Origin: Himantopus leucocephalus | Lineage: Eukaryota > Chordata > Aves > Charadriiformes > Recurvirostridae | Length of the DNA stretch: 64,000 nucleotides | Direction: 5' to 3' | NCBI GenBank assembly: GCA_003993805.1 | Contig: RSEF01000031.1 | Span: 54,733,835-54,797,834, forward strand | In this document: piece after piece, positions 36,038 through 49,312 of the stretch | Layout of the letters: every line of letters starts with the position of its first letter | Position numbering within the stretch: position 1 is the stretch's first letter | Notes under the pieces: model-generated | What the model saw: only the letters and a program-made list of their open reading frames with translations | The model's database searches: none | Told to the model about the DNA's origin: nothing | Made by a program: the position numbers and the translations under genes

Positions 36038-36051
36038 CCACCAGATGACAG
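36038..36051 (+). promoter_or_regulatory. CTCF-like binding site
   Basis: CCACCAGATGACAG matches 13 of 14 positions of the CTCF core CCASYAGRKGGCRS; the mismatch is A for the first G of GGC. Orientation is forward, opposite to the site at 23244. Occupancy is inferred. Confidence 0.4.
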
Positions 36052-38959
36052 AGGGACTTCTGAGAGGGAAGGGACAAAGTAAAACTGTATGATGTTTAAT
36101 TTTTAAACAGGACAAACAATTCTATGTATGTCTGTCTTTCTACACACTCACAGAAACAGAATTCTGGGATTATTTAGCTGAGGAAGGAAGCTCCAGTCCT
36201 GCTGGTATTAGACAGTTTGTGCATTTCAGGCTGGGATTTGGTTGTGGGTACAAGTAATGGCAATGACTTTTTGACAGAAGGAAAGTAAGAATTAAAAATA
36301 AATATATAAATTTTAAAAAGTGCATCTCTTTGTCTTTAGCTTTCAGGAATGGGAACAGACAACTTGCATGCCTTTCATAAGACATGATCAGAGCTGCATC
36401 GTCTCCCAAGTTTTCCTCTGTGGCTCATCACATGAGATGGAAAAGGACCCATAATCCAGAAGGGTTTACATAAGAAACACATGGAATTTGTAGTGTTGCT
36501 CTGCCAACGTTCTAACCAGGAAAATAAAGATGCGATAAAAAAGTCCTATACTTTTTTAAATGGAGGATCTTCCCATGATCATTGTAAACCTTACTTGACA
36601 TGTGTTGTGACTGACTGATGTACTTTGTCTGTTTTCTTGTGAACAATATCCTTCATGTGTAAACTAACTGTCCATAGCAAATGAATTAACACATTATTTC
36701 CCCTCTTTTTTTTACACAGTGGTGTGAAGGTTTGCATTCCAAGAATGACCTCGAAAAGGAGGGTCTCATACGTACAGGCTAGTAATGATTGTAGCAGTAA
36801 AGCTATTACATTGCAGAGAATGGAGTTCAGACAATTTGTACAGATGCAAGAAAACTGAACAAAGTGTTCCAGGAGAGCAGCTGCAATAAAACAATAATTG
36901 CACTCCTGATAAACATTCATGGAGAGTTTTGATCTGAGAAACTTTTAAAAAGTGAAAACCTGAGAAAACCTGAAGAAGGTTCCTGAGATTATTCAGGCAC
37001 ATTGTCTGAAGAATTTGCCACAGCCATCATGAACTTCTGCATGTGTTTGTTTTTCAGAAACACTCATTCAATCACATTTTACTTGCATGAGTATCTGCAA
37101 AAACTGAATTTCACACCCATGTGCACAAATAGTTGAAGAAAATGAATGGCAGATCCATAGCTGTGTTTTCATGCAAGAAAAGTACATGCACTAATCTAAT
37201 CAGGCAACTTACACAATGCCATGAGACAAATCTGCCCAATCACAAAGAACCTAAACATTAAGCCACGAGTATAAAGAGAGATCCATTTTTGAGCAGTTGA
37301 AGGGGAGATGGCAGCAAACATTGCCAAAATCTAGTGAGGATGTCACACCAAATCACAGTAAAAAAAAAAAAAAGTCAATATTGCACAAGCAGCAAAAGGA
37401 GCTAATTTCATTGAATAAAACATTAATTGTGAATTATTCACTCAGTATTAATATTTGGTTTATAATTGATACTGAATAATTCATTTCTGCAACCATGAAG
37501 AAATAGACGAAATGCTTTATTTATATTTTTAAATTTATCTTAACTCTTAGTTTTATAACTGTTTCAGTAGCTTGGGAGATCTAAATTATCTTTGTTTTCC
37601 AGAAAATTTATTACCAGACTGAATCAGGAAGATTCCTCTCCTGCAACGAGGAGGTTCCCTCCAGAGACTGGGAAGACTTCACTTCCCAGCCAGGCTGTCT
37701 CAGCAGATTCAGAAAGGAACAACACCTCATCTTCTCATCCTCCTTTTCTCATCCCCTGCTCTCCAATACTTGTTTTCCTTTTTTATGTCACATTATGCAA
37801 ATTAGTGTGTTTTTTGTTTGTTTGGATTTTTTTCCAGCACTCTGGTCTTCCATATATTTTTACGTCCTTACACAGGTCATGTTGAATTTCTCATTATTTA
37901 CTATACTCTTTGGTAGCCAGTGTTTGGATTGGGATAAACAATAAATGATGTATTGGAAACTGGTTTTGCATGGACTAAAATAGAAGGCAGTGGACTGGAC
38001 ATGTTTGATAAAACACTCATGGCCGTGATGAGATCCCCAAAAAGTGAATGAAAATGAGCTTCATAGAGACACTGCTCTTCTTTCATGCTTATCGCTGAGC
38101 AGAACTGCTAAGGGTGGTTCCTGTGTCTTTCTGAGCTTCTCCAAAGTTCTCTTGTTTATACTCTCACATCAAGACATCCATTTACTGGAATGAAACCTGT
38201 GCAAACCCAGGGTGAGCACAGCCCAGTGCATATGGTACAGATACGTTTGGAGCCATGATTCTGTACAAAAACTATTCAGTTTTCAATTTAAACGCCAAAC
38301 TTTGGTATTTTTCACTTTTCCTCATAAACTGGCAAAACCCACCATGAACCCTGAATGGGAAGCACCCAATTAATATCCATTGGCAATGATTTTGACTTTC
38401 AGTGTTGGCTTTTTTGGGCTGTGTCTTCAAAAATTAAACGCAGCAAATGCCCAGGCAATGTCAAAAGGAGAGCTATACCTCTTTAATGATTTCCTCGCCT
38501 ACTTTCTGTATGCTTTTGAGGTGAAAGAGTAGGGACCCATTTTATGAAAATAACATCTTGCGTTTGGGGCATAACGTGATGAGGAAGGAATTAGTAAAGG
38601 AAAATAGACAGCAGTAAAATATTTCCCTCTGAAATACCACTTTAATGCTTTGGTGGCTGAGACTACCATCTTTTTTGTCTATATAAATATAAGCCTTAAA
38701 ATTAGCCAAGCACTACAGGAAGAAAAATCTTTGGATTCTTAATGCGAATGACTGGGAGCCAAATATTCTATTTCTCTGTCTGCTACAAAATACTCCCATT
38801 TTCTTGGAAAGAGCATTTCAATAGTCTGTTTCTAGTTTCCCTTAAAGACAGGACAAGTAATACCTTCCTTATGCGAGTAATATCAGGTTCAATTCTTCAG
38901 TGTTTGTGACATGTTCAGATAACACAGTGATAAACCACACACAAAGACTCTTTTTATCA
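36052..38959. other. Unique non-coding sequence, no gene recognised
   Basis: AT-rich sequence. It includes an ATGCAAAT octamer at about 37796, an imperfect hairpin at 37431 and a pyrimidine-rich patch at about 37660-37790. No exon or repeat family recognised. Confidence 0.5.
37431..37482. repeat. AT-rich imperfect hairpin
   Basis: GAATTATTCA (37431-37440) pairs exactly with TGAATAATTC (37473-37482). After a 4-base bulge the arms pair again through GTAT/ATAC and AAT/ATT. The whole structure is 52 bases, shorter than a normal miRNA precursor. It may be the remnant of a MITE. Confidence 0.65.
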
Positions 38960-39005
38960 GGTCAAGTTCTCACTGACTTCGATTGAAGTTTGCTGAGATA
39001 AAGAT
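38960..39005. repeat. Probable fossil amniote MITE-like repeat fragment
   Basis: CTCACTGACTTCGATTGAAGTTTGCTGAGATAAAGA resembles the widespread CATTGACTTCAATGGGAGTTTTGCCTGAGTAAGGA segment known from reptile and bird dispersed repeats (described in parts: GACTTC, ATTGAAGTTTGC, TGAG.TAA). It is short and diverged; family name withheld. Confidence 0.4.
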
Positions 39006-40384
39006 GGAAAATGAATAAAAAATACGACCTATTATAAATAACAATTCATTTAAACCTTTTATTTAGGTTTATTTAATGTAGATTCCTCACATCTATGTGG
39101 TATGATCGCAGGAATGTGGGCTGGATTTTTTTTTCTCATCTTTTCTTTTCTCCTCCTCCTTTTTTCCATGCACAATGGCCAGATTAATGGAGCCCTGAGT
39201 TATCCAGGGGTTATTATAATGCACTGGAATAATGAATAATCATTTATGAGCAAAAGAAAGACCAGGAATATCTGAGGGATGATGCTTGAAGTGGTCTGTC
39301 TAAATCTTGCACTTGGATTATTTAAATATAGGTTTATAATATTTCAAAACCCTTTTGAATTGAAGGACATTAATTTCCCACTGAAGCTTACAGCTAACGC
39401 TACTGTGCCACAGTTTTGCATATCAGGTATTTCAGGTATTTTGTATTTCAGTAAAAATAGAGTTTTAGGGAAAGACCGTGTGCAGCTGAAAAACATTTCC
39501 ACCCCTAAAGGAATGGGGAATTCTGTTTTAAAATGGATGTCACTAAATATACAAGATCAAGAGCAAAACAGCTCTGCCCTGTAGAAGCCTGAGCCTGACT
39601 AGGCTGAACACGATGTGAAACCATGTGTGTTACAGAACAGCGCTAACTCCAGAGGCTCTCTCCTGTCATCAGACTCCCTTTTTTAAAAGCTAATATTCCT
39701 CCAAAGTGCATGAAAAGACCTTTTGTCTTTGTCACGGAACCGAAACCACCATATTTCAAGGTCCTCATTCCGAGCAGAGCAACTATTTCTGACGACGGCA
39801 CATGTGAAGTGAAGCTGTCCCCTTCCCGATGTGCAAACTTTCACCTCTCAGCAGCATCCTGTGAACACCGCAGGGGAGGCACAGACATCTGGAGAAACAC
39901 CACCGTAGCTGCTGGTGGTTTGCTAGAGGGAGGGCCCTTCAGCAGCAAGATATGCCTCAAACGAAAGTTTTCTTTCACAGCAGATGTTGCTCTGCATTGA
40001 CAACATCTGCCTGAAGGACGATGAGGTGTTTCCTTTTATTTACAGTACTGTAAGTCACGCCTGTGCTTACATAACGGCATACACTGTGTGGTTTGAGCCA
40101 ATTTTAATAATTTTCATGGAAAAAATCCTCACACACTGAAGATATTTAAGTGAGAAAAGTTAAGGGTACCAGAGGGCTCCAGTTCAGGAGAAATTTCACT
40201 GCTGGGTTCACTATTGCCCTGTCAAGACATGAATAGCAACAGCCGTGTAGTAATAATTTCCTTTTTTATATAATCAGAAACTGTCTCAACAGTCACTTCA
40301 CATATAAATATCTTCTGTGAGTGTATTGCTCTCAGGATAAGGCGTATTCCTCTGTATGCCACAAGAAAGATCACATCACAGGAT
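39006..40384. other. Unique non-coding sequence, no gene recognised
   Basis: A run of TAAT-type motifs lies at 39180-39260. Overlapping short direct repeats (TTTCAGGTATTT) occur near 39425-39445. A 96-codon + frame at 39710-40000 has no recognisable domain. Confidence 0.45.
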
Positions 40385-40550
40385 CTCTCCTTACTCTTCT
40401 CATCAATCATTTTCTCCCTTTTGGTTTCTCCTCCTCTACATAGGAGAAACCAAACCTCTTCTCCTCTCTTCTCCCAAATCAAATCACCTCTCATCCTCAC
40501 CTCTCTTTTGGTTACCCCATCTCTCTGCTCCCCTTTATCATTGCGTTTCT
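40385..40550. repeat. Polypyrimidine tract, about 165 bases
   Basis: The + strand is dominated by C and T over about 165 bases, interrupted mainly by the right arm of the hairpin at 40420-40454. Such tracts can form triplex (H-DNA) or act as splicing-factor binding sites if transcribed. Confidence 0.7.
40420..40454. repeat. Perfect 13-bp inverted repeat with 9-base loop
   Basis: TTTGGTTTCTCCT (40420-40432) and AGGAGAAACCAAA (40442-40454) are exact reverse complements around CCTCTACAT. The stem places a purine run inside the pyrimidine tract. It could be a cruciform, an RNA hairpin or the footprint of an inverted duplication. Confidence 0.9.
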
Positions 40551-43500
40551 CAGTCAGGTTATTTAATCCCTGAAGAATAGAAAAGGGTGGGACCGAGCCT
40601 TAGAGTTTTCTCTTCAAAGCCTCCTGGCACAAAACCTGTGCTCATTTGAGAAAAGCAAATAAAAGGCTCCACAGGACCTCTACCATTTTTTTTTAAATAA
40701 GTGGCACAAACCAATTAGAGAAATGCCTAAATTACACTTTGGAATGACACAAATATTCAAAATGTTTTATATTTCCAGGATTTTCTAACAGCGTTTGCCA
40801 ATCCTTTGAAACCTAGATGAATATGAAGGGAAACATTTTGAAAAAGACGTCCCCAACTTGAATGCAAGCTTACATACACTGCGCAGTAGGTTCTAGAAAA
40901 GATGTTGTAAACACTCATGCAAACGGGGCACATAATATGAACACGCAGGGACAGGGGCCCACCCCCAGCTTTTGCTAAGTGGCAGAGTCTCACTGAAAAC
41001 CAGTCCTGCTGCCAGGGAAGGTGACGGGTGAAATAAGTCTAAATTTTGTTGTCTGCGACAGTGGCAACATCGTTGTAACACTACAGGATTGCCAGAGCTG
41101 CTGAACATCGTACAGGTCCAACACTTCTGATGCACCATCAACATACAGAAACATGCTTGATGGACAACACTGAGTGCCTTTTGCTCTTACCCCTCTCACT
41201 CTTTCACACTTTTTACGATGCACCTTGAACGTGAGCGCTGAACTTGCTCTGGGGACCTGCATCAGGTGCCGCTGGCCTCCCCCTCCCGCTGCCGGGACAG
41301 GACAGACCCCTCATTTCAGATCCCCCTCACCTAGCTGAGGCCACTACCCCTAGTCTCCATGGCACTCAATTGACCTCCAGTAACAATTTTGAGGGACCTC
41401 AGAGGAGGCCCCCTGAAGGCTGCTATTGCTGTGAAGCAGGGGGAGAAGGAGATATATTATCCACTTGTCCACCCTTGAAATGACCCTGATTTGACAGATG
41501 CAAGTACCAAAGCCCAAATACAAACATCTAGTAATATAAACGTAACTTCCAAAATGTCAGCTAACAATTTATTAAGTATTCAGAGATCATTTAGATAATT
41601 TTTAGGTTGCTTTGCATTGTCAGTTCTTTTTTTTCTTTTTTTAATCACAGAGACTACTTATAAATGGTTATTCCCATCCTGTTCTTGCTTCTGATGCTTC
41701 AATTTCCACAAGATACACAAAATAGTGTATAATTAACTAAAAATAGCACCAATAGGATATGGAAATGTTAGCGGACCACACTTGCAATTCCCTATTGATT
41801 TTCCCTCCAATAATATGAGATTAATAGGACAAAGGGCACTAATGCAATACAATGGAGATCTCTCAGTTAAAATACCAGACTATTACATTGTAAGAATAGC
41901 TAACACTGCTGTATCTAACTAGTACGATGTCAGTATAATATGATTCAATAGTATGGCATGGTACATTAAGAATACAAACTAAATAAAAGTCGAAGGGTTT
42001 TTTTATGTTAAAGAAAATGATACAGTCCCGCGATTACCGACCACGAAAGGAAAATAGTAAGGATTAAAATAAAATAAAATACCTTTACATTTAAGCACAG
42101 TATGGTGGAGAGGCATTAACTGAAGTAATTTTCTGTGGTTCAGTTTTATTATTTCTAAAGATGAGCTGTAACTGCTGAGACTATTATTTTCATTTATAAG
42201 ATTGGGGCTTATGCAATGCTTCATTGTAAACAGAGAATGCTTTTCACAGTCATGAACCAGAGTTTGTTACAAGAGGGTTTCTATCCATTACGAAAATCCA
42301 TATTTACTTAGTTGCAAAGCTGGCATCAAGTGAAGCCAAACACAACCTAAGCAGGGCTTCCATCCACACATACAACACGCAAGTCACTATTTTATGACAG
42401 TGAAAGAGAAAGCATCCTAGCACCTAGTTTCCAGCAATTATGCCAACAGTTTTCACATCTGGGCACAGAAAACTGTGAGAAACCTAACAACTCTCAAAAC
42501 CTAAATATTAGCATCCATAGCTGGTTCTGTGTTTTTTCCAATATTTTACTCAGTAGACCTGTTTAGGAAATTGCTTTCACTTATGTGTCACGGGGAGTTC
42601 TGACAAGGTCAGTATCATCCCAGTGCAACAAGGGAGTTTAAAAGCTGGTCATCACGAACAAGTTTCACTGGATTTTCATGTACATATTGAGAAGTCAAAC
42701 TCAATGGTATTATATGCTTATGCTCAAAATATGTGACACAAATACTTGCTAATGTTCGAGAATGGCCAAAGCCCAGCCACAAAAGATCAGTGTCAGTGTG
42801 CTATCAATCAACAGTATCAGCAATTACATTTAAAAAAAATCCCAGATATTATTTTACTGGACACTTTTTCACAGGACAATTTTTTAAAGTCATCCAATAC
42901 TTCCATTACTCTCACTTTCTGATCAGATAAAGACACTTGTCAACAAAACTGTCCACAGGCTCCAGGAGTCAAAATTCATCTATCCATCCTTCTAAAGAGG
43001 ATCCAAAGGGTAAGTAATCACAGGTAATTGCACTGAATCAGTACTTTTTTCTGCATAGCTATTACGATATGTAACCCATACTTCCATGAATGTGCTACAA
43101 CCATTCTAACAACACCACAACAACAATCAGAATCTATGACCATCAGCTTGGCTCTTCTCTGAGGAAAGGTAAGAAAAGATTAAGGAAGTGAAAATCCCTG
43201 CTGATTTGCCTTTGGGTTAAGGTATCTCTTATTCCCCTTCCGTATCAGGGAAAAAAGGGGCATTGCAGTTGCTGATGCCCCACAATGCCTACTCTCTGTC
43301 TTCAGCATCCAAAGATGAAGGTCACCTCTCTGAAGGATTTCAAGGGATCTCGGCAGGCTTTGTCTGGGTCTCGCTTGGGTGCTAGGACTACTTTCCCTAG
43401 CAAAACCAATTATATCTAATTATATGGAATACTGTATCAGTTCAGAAATCAAATTAGCTGTTATCTGTTTCAGCAAAAGTGCATGTATTCCACTCTTCTT

Positions 43501-46500
43501 CCACTCCCCACAATGTGGAATTAGTGATAAAAAATTATAAGAGGAGAAGTTAAATGCCAAAAAGTGATCTTGGCTGTGCCATGGCTGGGCTAGTGATGTG
43601 TCTGACCCTGTCCAACAGTTAGTGCACAGAGAAGAGCAACAATAATCGTTAGAGGGGCAGTGGTTCTTGCCACAGAGGTGGCTTATTTAACACCAAGAGC
43701 AGAAGGAAAGGGTCAAGACCAAGTGAAATCAGAAGGGCAGAGGGGAAAATTAATCAGTTACTCCTTCTTGCACCTTGTCCTAACAAAAGTTCAATGAAAA
43801 ATAAAGAAAATAACACAAAATAATTTGAGAGGAAATCTCCCCCATACAGTGCATTGGAAACCACAAAATTCACAATGTCTTACGGTCAGATTGTGAGTGC
43901 TTAGCACAAAAAATAATTCAGTGGGATTTTTTCAAAGGACTGAATAATTTTATAGGTTTTTAACATTTTCTGTTATGCAGGCAAAGTGAGCATGAGAAGG
44001 AAAATCAGAGCCAGTGTCTCAAGGCAGTAAGCTGATTGCCTGCAGGCATCAGCCATGTACTCATGTGCTTTACCCCCATAACATCATCACTAAGTTGAGT
44101 AGATGCATTGTGGCAGGTGACGTATGTCAGTTCTTTAGGACCACAGGTGTTACCATCCACCACCAGAGCAAGTCACCCTAATGAACTGACTAACGGATCA
44201 AGGAACAACGAGCTTTGCCTCTTCTGTGTTAGTTAATCCAAGAAGTGGCTCTGTGATAGGACTTCTGTCCAAAGAGGCTTCACACGAACCACGAGAGCCT
44301 CCAGTCCTGGTAACCAACACCGCCATGCCCAACCTCAAGCTTATCTGTTGGATAATGAAAGACAAAAGACGGAGCACACCTCTTTAAGGCAGCTCTGACC
44401 AGCAAAATCGCAGGGTTGGTGCTGCCCATGGAATAACCACAGAAACCACCTTAACAGGTCATTTCATTGACTGCAGGATGATTGGGGCAAAATTAGTCAA
44501 TCTTGATGAGGGAGTCACTAGAGTTACTTGTTTATCTTTCCAGCACTATAGCGTCTGTATTAGAAATACCTCTGCTCTCAGAGCATGCCTACTGTCAGAG
44601 CCTATCAACAATACCCGTAATCACCAGGTTCTCTGTATTTCCGTGCATATCTCGCTCTCTGGTATTTTTAATATATCTTGCTTCTGCTTTCAACTCATCC
44701 ACAAAGCTGTCAATTTTCTGAAATGCTTCTCTCACTCTCTCCTTCTCCACACATGTCTACATTTCTGATGGTATCCGGATAACTCAAACAGAAAGCTGAG
44801 CATTCTGTTTTAAAAGTGAGAATAGTCAGTATTGCCACCCTGTTTCGGTACATTTAAAGCAGTTTAAAAAGTTGGTCTATTTGTATGCAGTGCTGTAATG
44901 AGGCCTCACGGACAGCAAAAAACCCACCACACATACCTCTGAGGAGCCACTGACAACCTTAGCTGAAGCTTCATTTCAGGCTGGGGTCCTGAACTTTTTG
45001 TTCCTTTATTAAATTCAATTTGTTTTCTTTTCACTGTATTTGCTCTGATTTTCTTAAACATTTCTAATATCAGTCTCCCAGTCTTTGTCTTTTACACGCT
45101 GCCAAAAATACATCCATGGTATTTAGCAGGAGTTGATTTATAGATGAATTATAGCAGATTAGATGAATAATAAATTAATTCTAGCAGACTGACACCTTTT
45201 CTCTGCCTTTGCTGAAAAGATGTTTCAGGTTTATCCCCAGCCTGCAGGAAATCTAAATATCTCTAAAAGGCAGAAGGACAAGCAATATGGTAAAATCTAT
45301 ATGGTTCAATGAATCTTTTTTTTCCTCACTGGGTCTGGGCACAGTGGGACTCTTCTGGGTTTTTTTTATTTCTTTTCTTTAGCTTTCTTTTCATCCAAGA
45401 GGGAAAATTACTGGTTGGCATCCCCTTCAGAGGGCATTAGCCAAACATGCAGGTGTCAGTTCACTCCCTGTCCCTGCCAATGTCCTTGCTGATCTCTGTT
45501 TCTAGCCCTCCATCAAAACAATGCTGCTCTGAGCAGAGCCTTTGCAATCTGCAAGAAAATTCATTGTTTATCAGTTCCTGCCCAGGAAATCAGTTTGGGT
45601 GGTCCACATCACGTGAAATCACCCTTCTTTTCAATCTCAGCACCCCAAATTTCAGGCCAATGTGTTTTTCCAAATTTATCAGGAAGGTCTGGAGACCTCC
45701 ATGCAGGGAAGAAAAAATCACCTTAATTTTTAAAAGTTTACATCTTATCCTGCCTCTTGTATTAGTCTGTCTGTTCAGGACATGTGGCTGATGTTGGAAT
45801 AGCTGTAATATTTCAGAAGATAGGTAATAATTTCACATGGAAAATATAGGCTGAGCATAGATGAAATGCTGGATAATCAAAGATTGTCTTCTGAAGCAAT
45901 TCAAGTGAGTAATATGGGGCTGGATTCTGAAGGTGCTGGCATTGTTTTCAAGTATTCACCACTGTTTGGGATTCGGTCCATAAAGAGAGAATAAACGGAC
46001 CGTGGACAGGCAGAGTTATTTTTTAGAGATATCTCCCAACCATCATCTGTCCTTTACAGAATTGAACAGGCTAAATAACAGTGTCAAGAGAAGGACAGCT
46101 TTTTGTTCACTAAACTAGCAGAAACTCCCCAGATTATTGGCAAACATCAGTGAAGATATTTTCTCCTCAGATTTAACAATCTCATTTTAAAATCTGTGAG
46201 AAAAGCTATGCAATTATTTTTAAGCTAATGTCCCTATGCACACCCGTGACAGCACCTCTTAATTGTTTGATAGAAATATGATAAAAAGCTTGCCATTGTA
46301 TTATATTTTGGTTAACTTGCCTTCAGAAGAGGTACACATACATGATCCTTCCTTCGCTCCCCAAGATTTTGAATTTTGCCCTTGGAAGTTGATCTCTGTA
46401 CCTTAACAATCTCGATCTCCCTGAAAACTTATTCCTGAGTTTCTTCTCTCCCCAGATGTCTGTGCTGAAGACTGAAATACTGTAGCTTTTCTTAGAGTAT

Positions 46501-46989
46501 TCATCCCTTGTACACGGAATTTGTACCTGAATTCAGCTGCAGCAAATAAACCACAAATAATAGTTAAATAATTAATACTGACATTTAAATTCTTCATTCG
46601 TTAGCCTTCAGGATACATGCTGCAAGGAGAGCAATGGGAACTGCACAGAGGCCATGGGGAGGAGGCAATACTATTTTTTAGTGTTATTTTTTGGCTTTTG
46701 TTTGTTTATTGTCGATAAACTTGTGATAAGAACGTTTGAGTCACTTCCCTTGCTGAAAAATCAGAAGGAGATTGTGAGAAAAAGTTAACATTCTAAAGTA
46801 CACAGATCAAGCTGGATTCTAAGGCAAAAGCTTACAATAATGGGAAAGCAAGAATATTTCTAGTAAATATTTTTATGGGTTTTTTGTTTGTTTTCTTCTC
46901 ATTTGTGGTATTGTGAATAAAGAGGTTGGTAAAGCTGTATTGTATCTCGCTTTACTGCATAAAACGACTTTATACGAAGAGGAGTCAAT
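40551..46989. other. Unique non-coding sequence, no gene recognised
   Basis: A-rich on the + strand in sampled lines. A GC-richer patch lies at 41220-41480. Short imperfect direct repeats (TTATAGCAGATTAG and TTCTAGCAGACTGA) lie at 45145-45190. No exon, RNA gene or repeat family recognised. Confidence 0.5.
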
Positions 46990-47290
46990 GCTATTGACAT
47001 ATTTCAGTTTGTTTTAAAAGAAACCATATAAATAAATAGATAAACAAAATCATGGTGTCGAGGAGAATTGTTAATTATGTGATGTTAGTGCTTACGTACT
47101 GATTTAGTGCATGCCCCATCCTGTTCTGTGCATCTGCAATGATGCAATTTACACATAATTTTTGAATGCAATGCAGCACAATTATACTACAAATTCAAGA
47201 AATAATAACATTTGGGAAAAACTCTGTTACAATTTGGAAAACATAGCAAATGATGTCATAAACATATAAGGCTACTTAGAAATCAGATTT
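46990..47290. promoter_or_regulatory. Candidate conserved non-coding element, AT-rich
   Basis: The stretch carries homeodomain-type cores (TTAATTATG at 47071), TGATGCAATTTA and ATGATGTCATAAAC, and has the even, non-repetitive AT-rich texture typical of developmental enhancers. This is a judgement of texture only; no alignment was possible. Confidence 0.25.
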
Positions 47291-49312
47291 TCCCAGGGTG
47301 CTTTAGGTGAATAAATGCAATGCTGTATGTGCCACGCTCGGACTTTTTACGGTATGAGCAGATTTCTATTATTTCTGTGAATAGGAAGCCGAGTGCTCAG
47401 GAAGGAAATAGTCCTAAGTCCTTGGACAGTCAACGCTGCCTGCTGTTGACTCTTTTTCACACATCAGCCGAGGACCATATTTAAAATTTATTTGGTGAGC
47501 TGTCCACTATGAAAATATCTGGACTTCATGCATTCATATGACAATGGGGTCCAATCCTCCTTTCAGTGAGATTAATTCTGCAAGATCTCCTGCGTCTGGC
47601 ATCAGGCCCTATATAGTAATAAAATCATTCCTTATAACTGAGAAGTCATCGCTCGTTACTGAAGATGTTACCAGCTTGCACTGGATAAATTGTGGACTGT
47701 GGCAAAACCAGAAAATGATTAATATAATCCTAAACTAAAATTATTATAACACTTAGCAATGATACAGCGCCTCACGTCCCCGAAGTGATGAATGAAGATG
47801 AATTAATTGCTCCTTCCAACCCCCTGTGAGGCGACACCTGTTTCTATTTAGGTCAGAAAGCCACTGAAGGGTCATCAGGATGGAGGAAAACTGGAAGATC
47901 CTCCTACAGAAATCCTGTGGGGACATCCCAAGCTAGAAGGATGATCCTTCTCCCCGGAGAAGGGTGAGACTGGTGCCCGAGGATGTGCGGGAACCTTCTC
48001 TTTCACCCCATTCCCATCTCCATACCAGTCCCCACTAGTACCTCTGACAGTTATAAGATGTATTATCTTTTCTTAATAATTCCTGAGGGGCAGAGAGCAG
48101 GAGGCAGCCTATGGTGACAATTGTTCTCAACCCAGCCCTCTATCTCTTTTCTCAGGAAAATGAACTCAAGAGGACAACGGTGTCCCTCTTCCATGACATA
48201 AAGACATAACCACAAGTGCAATGAAGCCCCACCAGAAGCCTTTCGTGATGAAAACTAAATGATGGGCAGCTCTTCCCATCACGATCACTGTGGGAGGAGA
48301 GCACCTGCACTGACATGACTTCCCCAAGACTTTTCAGGCCAACTGTAGCCAAGCCAAGAATGAAAAAATGCACTTGCTAAATTGAAATTCCTCTGCTGCA
48401 TTGGCTCAGAATCACCCCAGCATATCTCTGCTTCACTACCTGGTAAAACAGAAAGCTGACTTTAATGGTGTTTTTAAGTGCTTTTTGAAAACTATGCTTG
48501 AGTGACACCTCCTCCAGTATTTTTCCCACTCCTCAGCCCCCAAACCAGAAAAAAACAAGGGCCACGAGATAAAATCCCCAACCAAAACAGAATATGTGAC
48601 CTGAAAATATCTGTAGATGTTTTTTAAAGTTTGAAGTGTTGTCTCTTTTTCTGCTGTAGAAAACATGCTTATTCCACAAGCGTAAAAAATGGTTGTACAG
48701 AACCCAGGACTATTACCCTTTTGTTCCTGTAGCATCATGCGAACACATATTTGAATTTTTTTTTTTCCAATATGCCCTGCTTTGCTCCTGAGAATAACGA
48801 TAAGTCAAGGGGCTGATACTGAAAGAAACAGAAATTCTATGGGTTTGATCCACCTTGCAGTTCTGCACATGCTAACAGATCATTCATTATATAAAAATGC
48901 TTCCTTTCATTATAGCTATTTTTCTATTTTTAATAATCTGTCAGCACTTTCATTCTAAATCCTGATTATCAGTGGTTTGCAGCAAAACATCTTCAAAAAT
49001 ACCAAGATTTTTGATGTTGACGGAAGAGAGGAGAATTTGCGGAAGATTAGATGGATGCAAATACGTTACAGCAGGCAGTCTAGTGCGGGTAAATGGTTGG
49101 GCAAAAACCTCTTTGCTGGGTGTTGGTGCAGTGTTGTTTTTTCAGAATGCATAAAGGTGAAATACACTCGAGCTGCACAAATTATGTCTGTAGTTTATAC
49201 CATGGGCCGTAGTGACACATCCAAAGTAACTATCTGGGGGATTATTTATTTTTTTTTATCACTAGGAAAACTGAAAAATTCAAAGCTTGATTTTCTTCTT
49301 CTTTTCCTCAAG
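47291..49312. other. Unique non-coding sequence, no gene recognised
   Basis: A weak match to the ends of an old dispersed repeat (GGTCCAATCCT near 47548 and ATCAGGCCC near 47601) is too poor to annotate separately. GC-richer DNA at 47765-48010 has no open frame of note. The + frame 48977-49312 stays open for 112 codons up to a splice-donor-like site but has no recognisable domain. Confidence 0.45.

Noticed and set aside
47546..47612. Possible copy of the old palindromic amniote repeat
   Set aside because: Only the ends (CCAATCCT and ATCAGGCCC) look right; the middle does not match, so it is not annotated.
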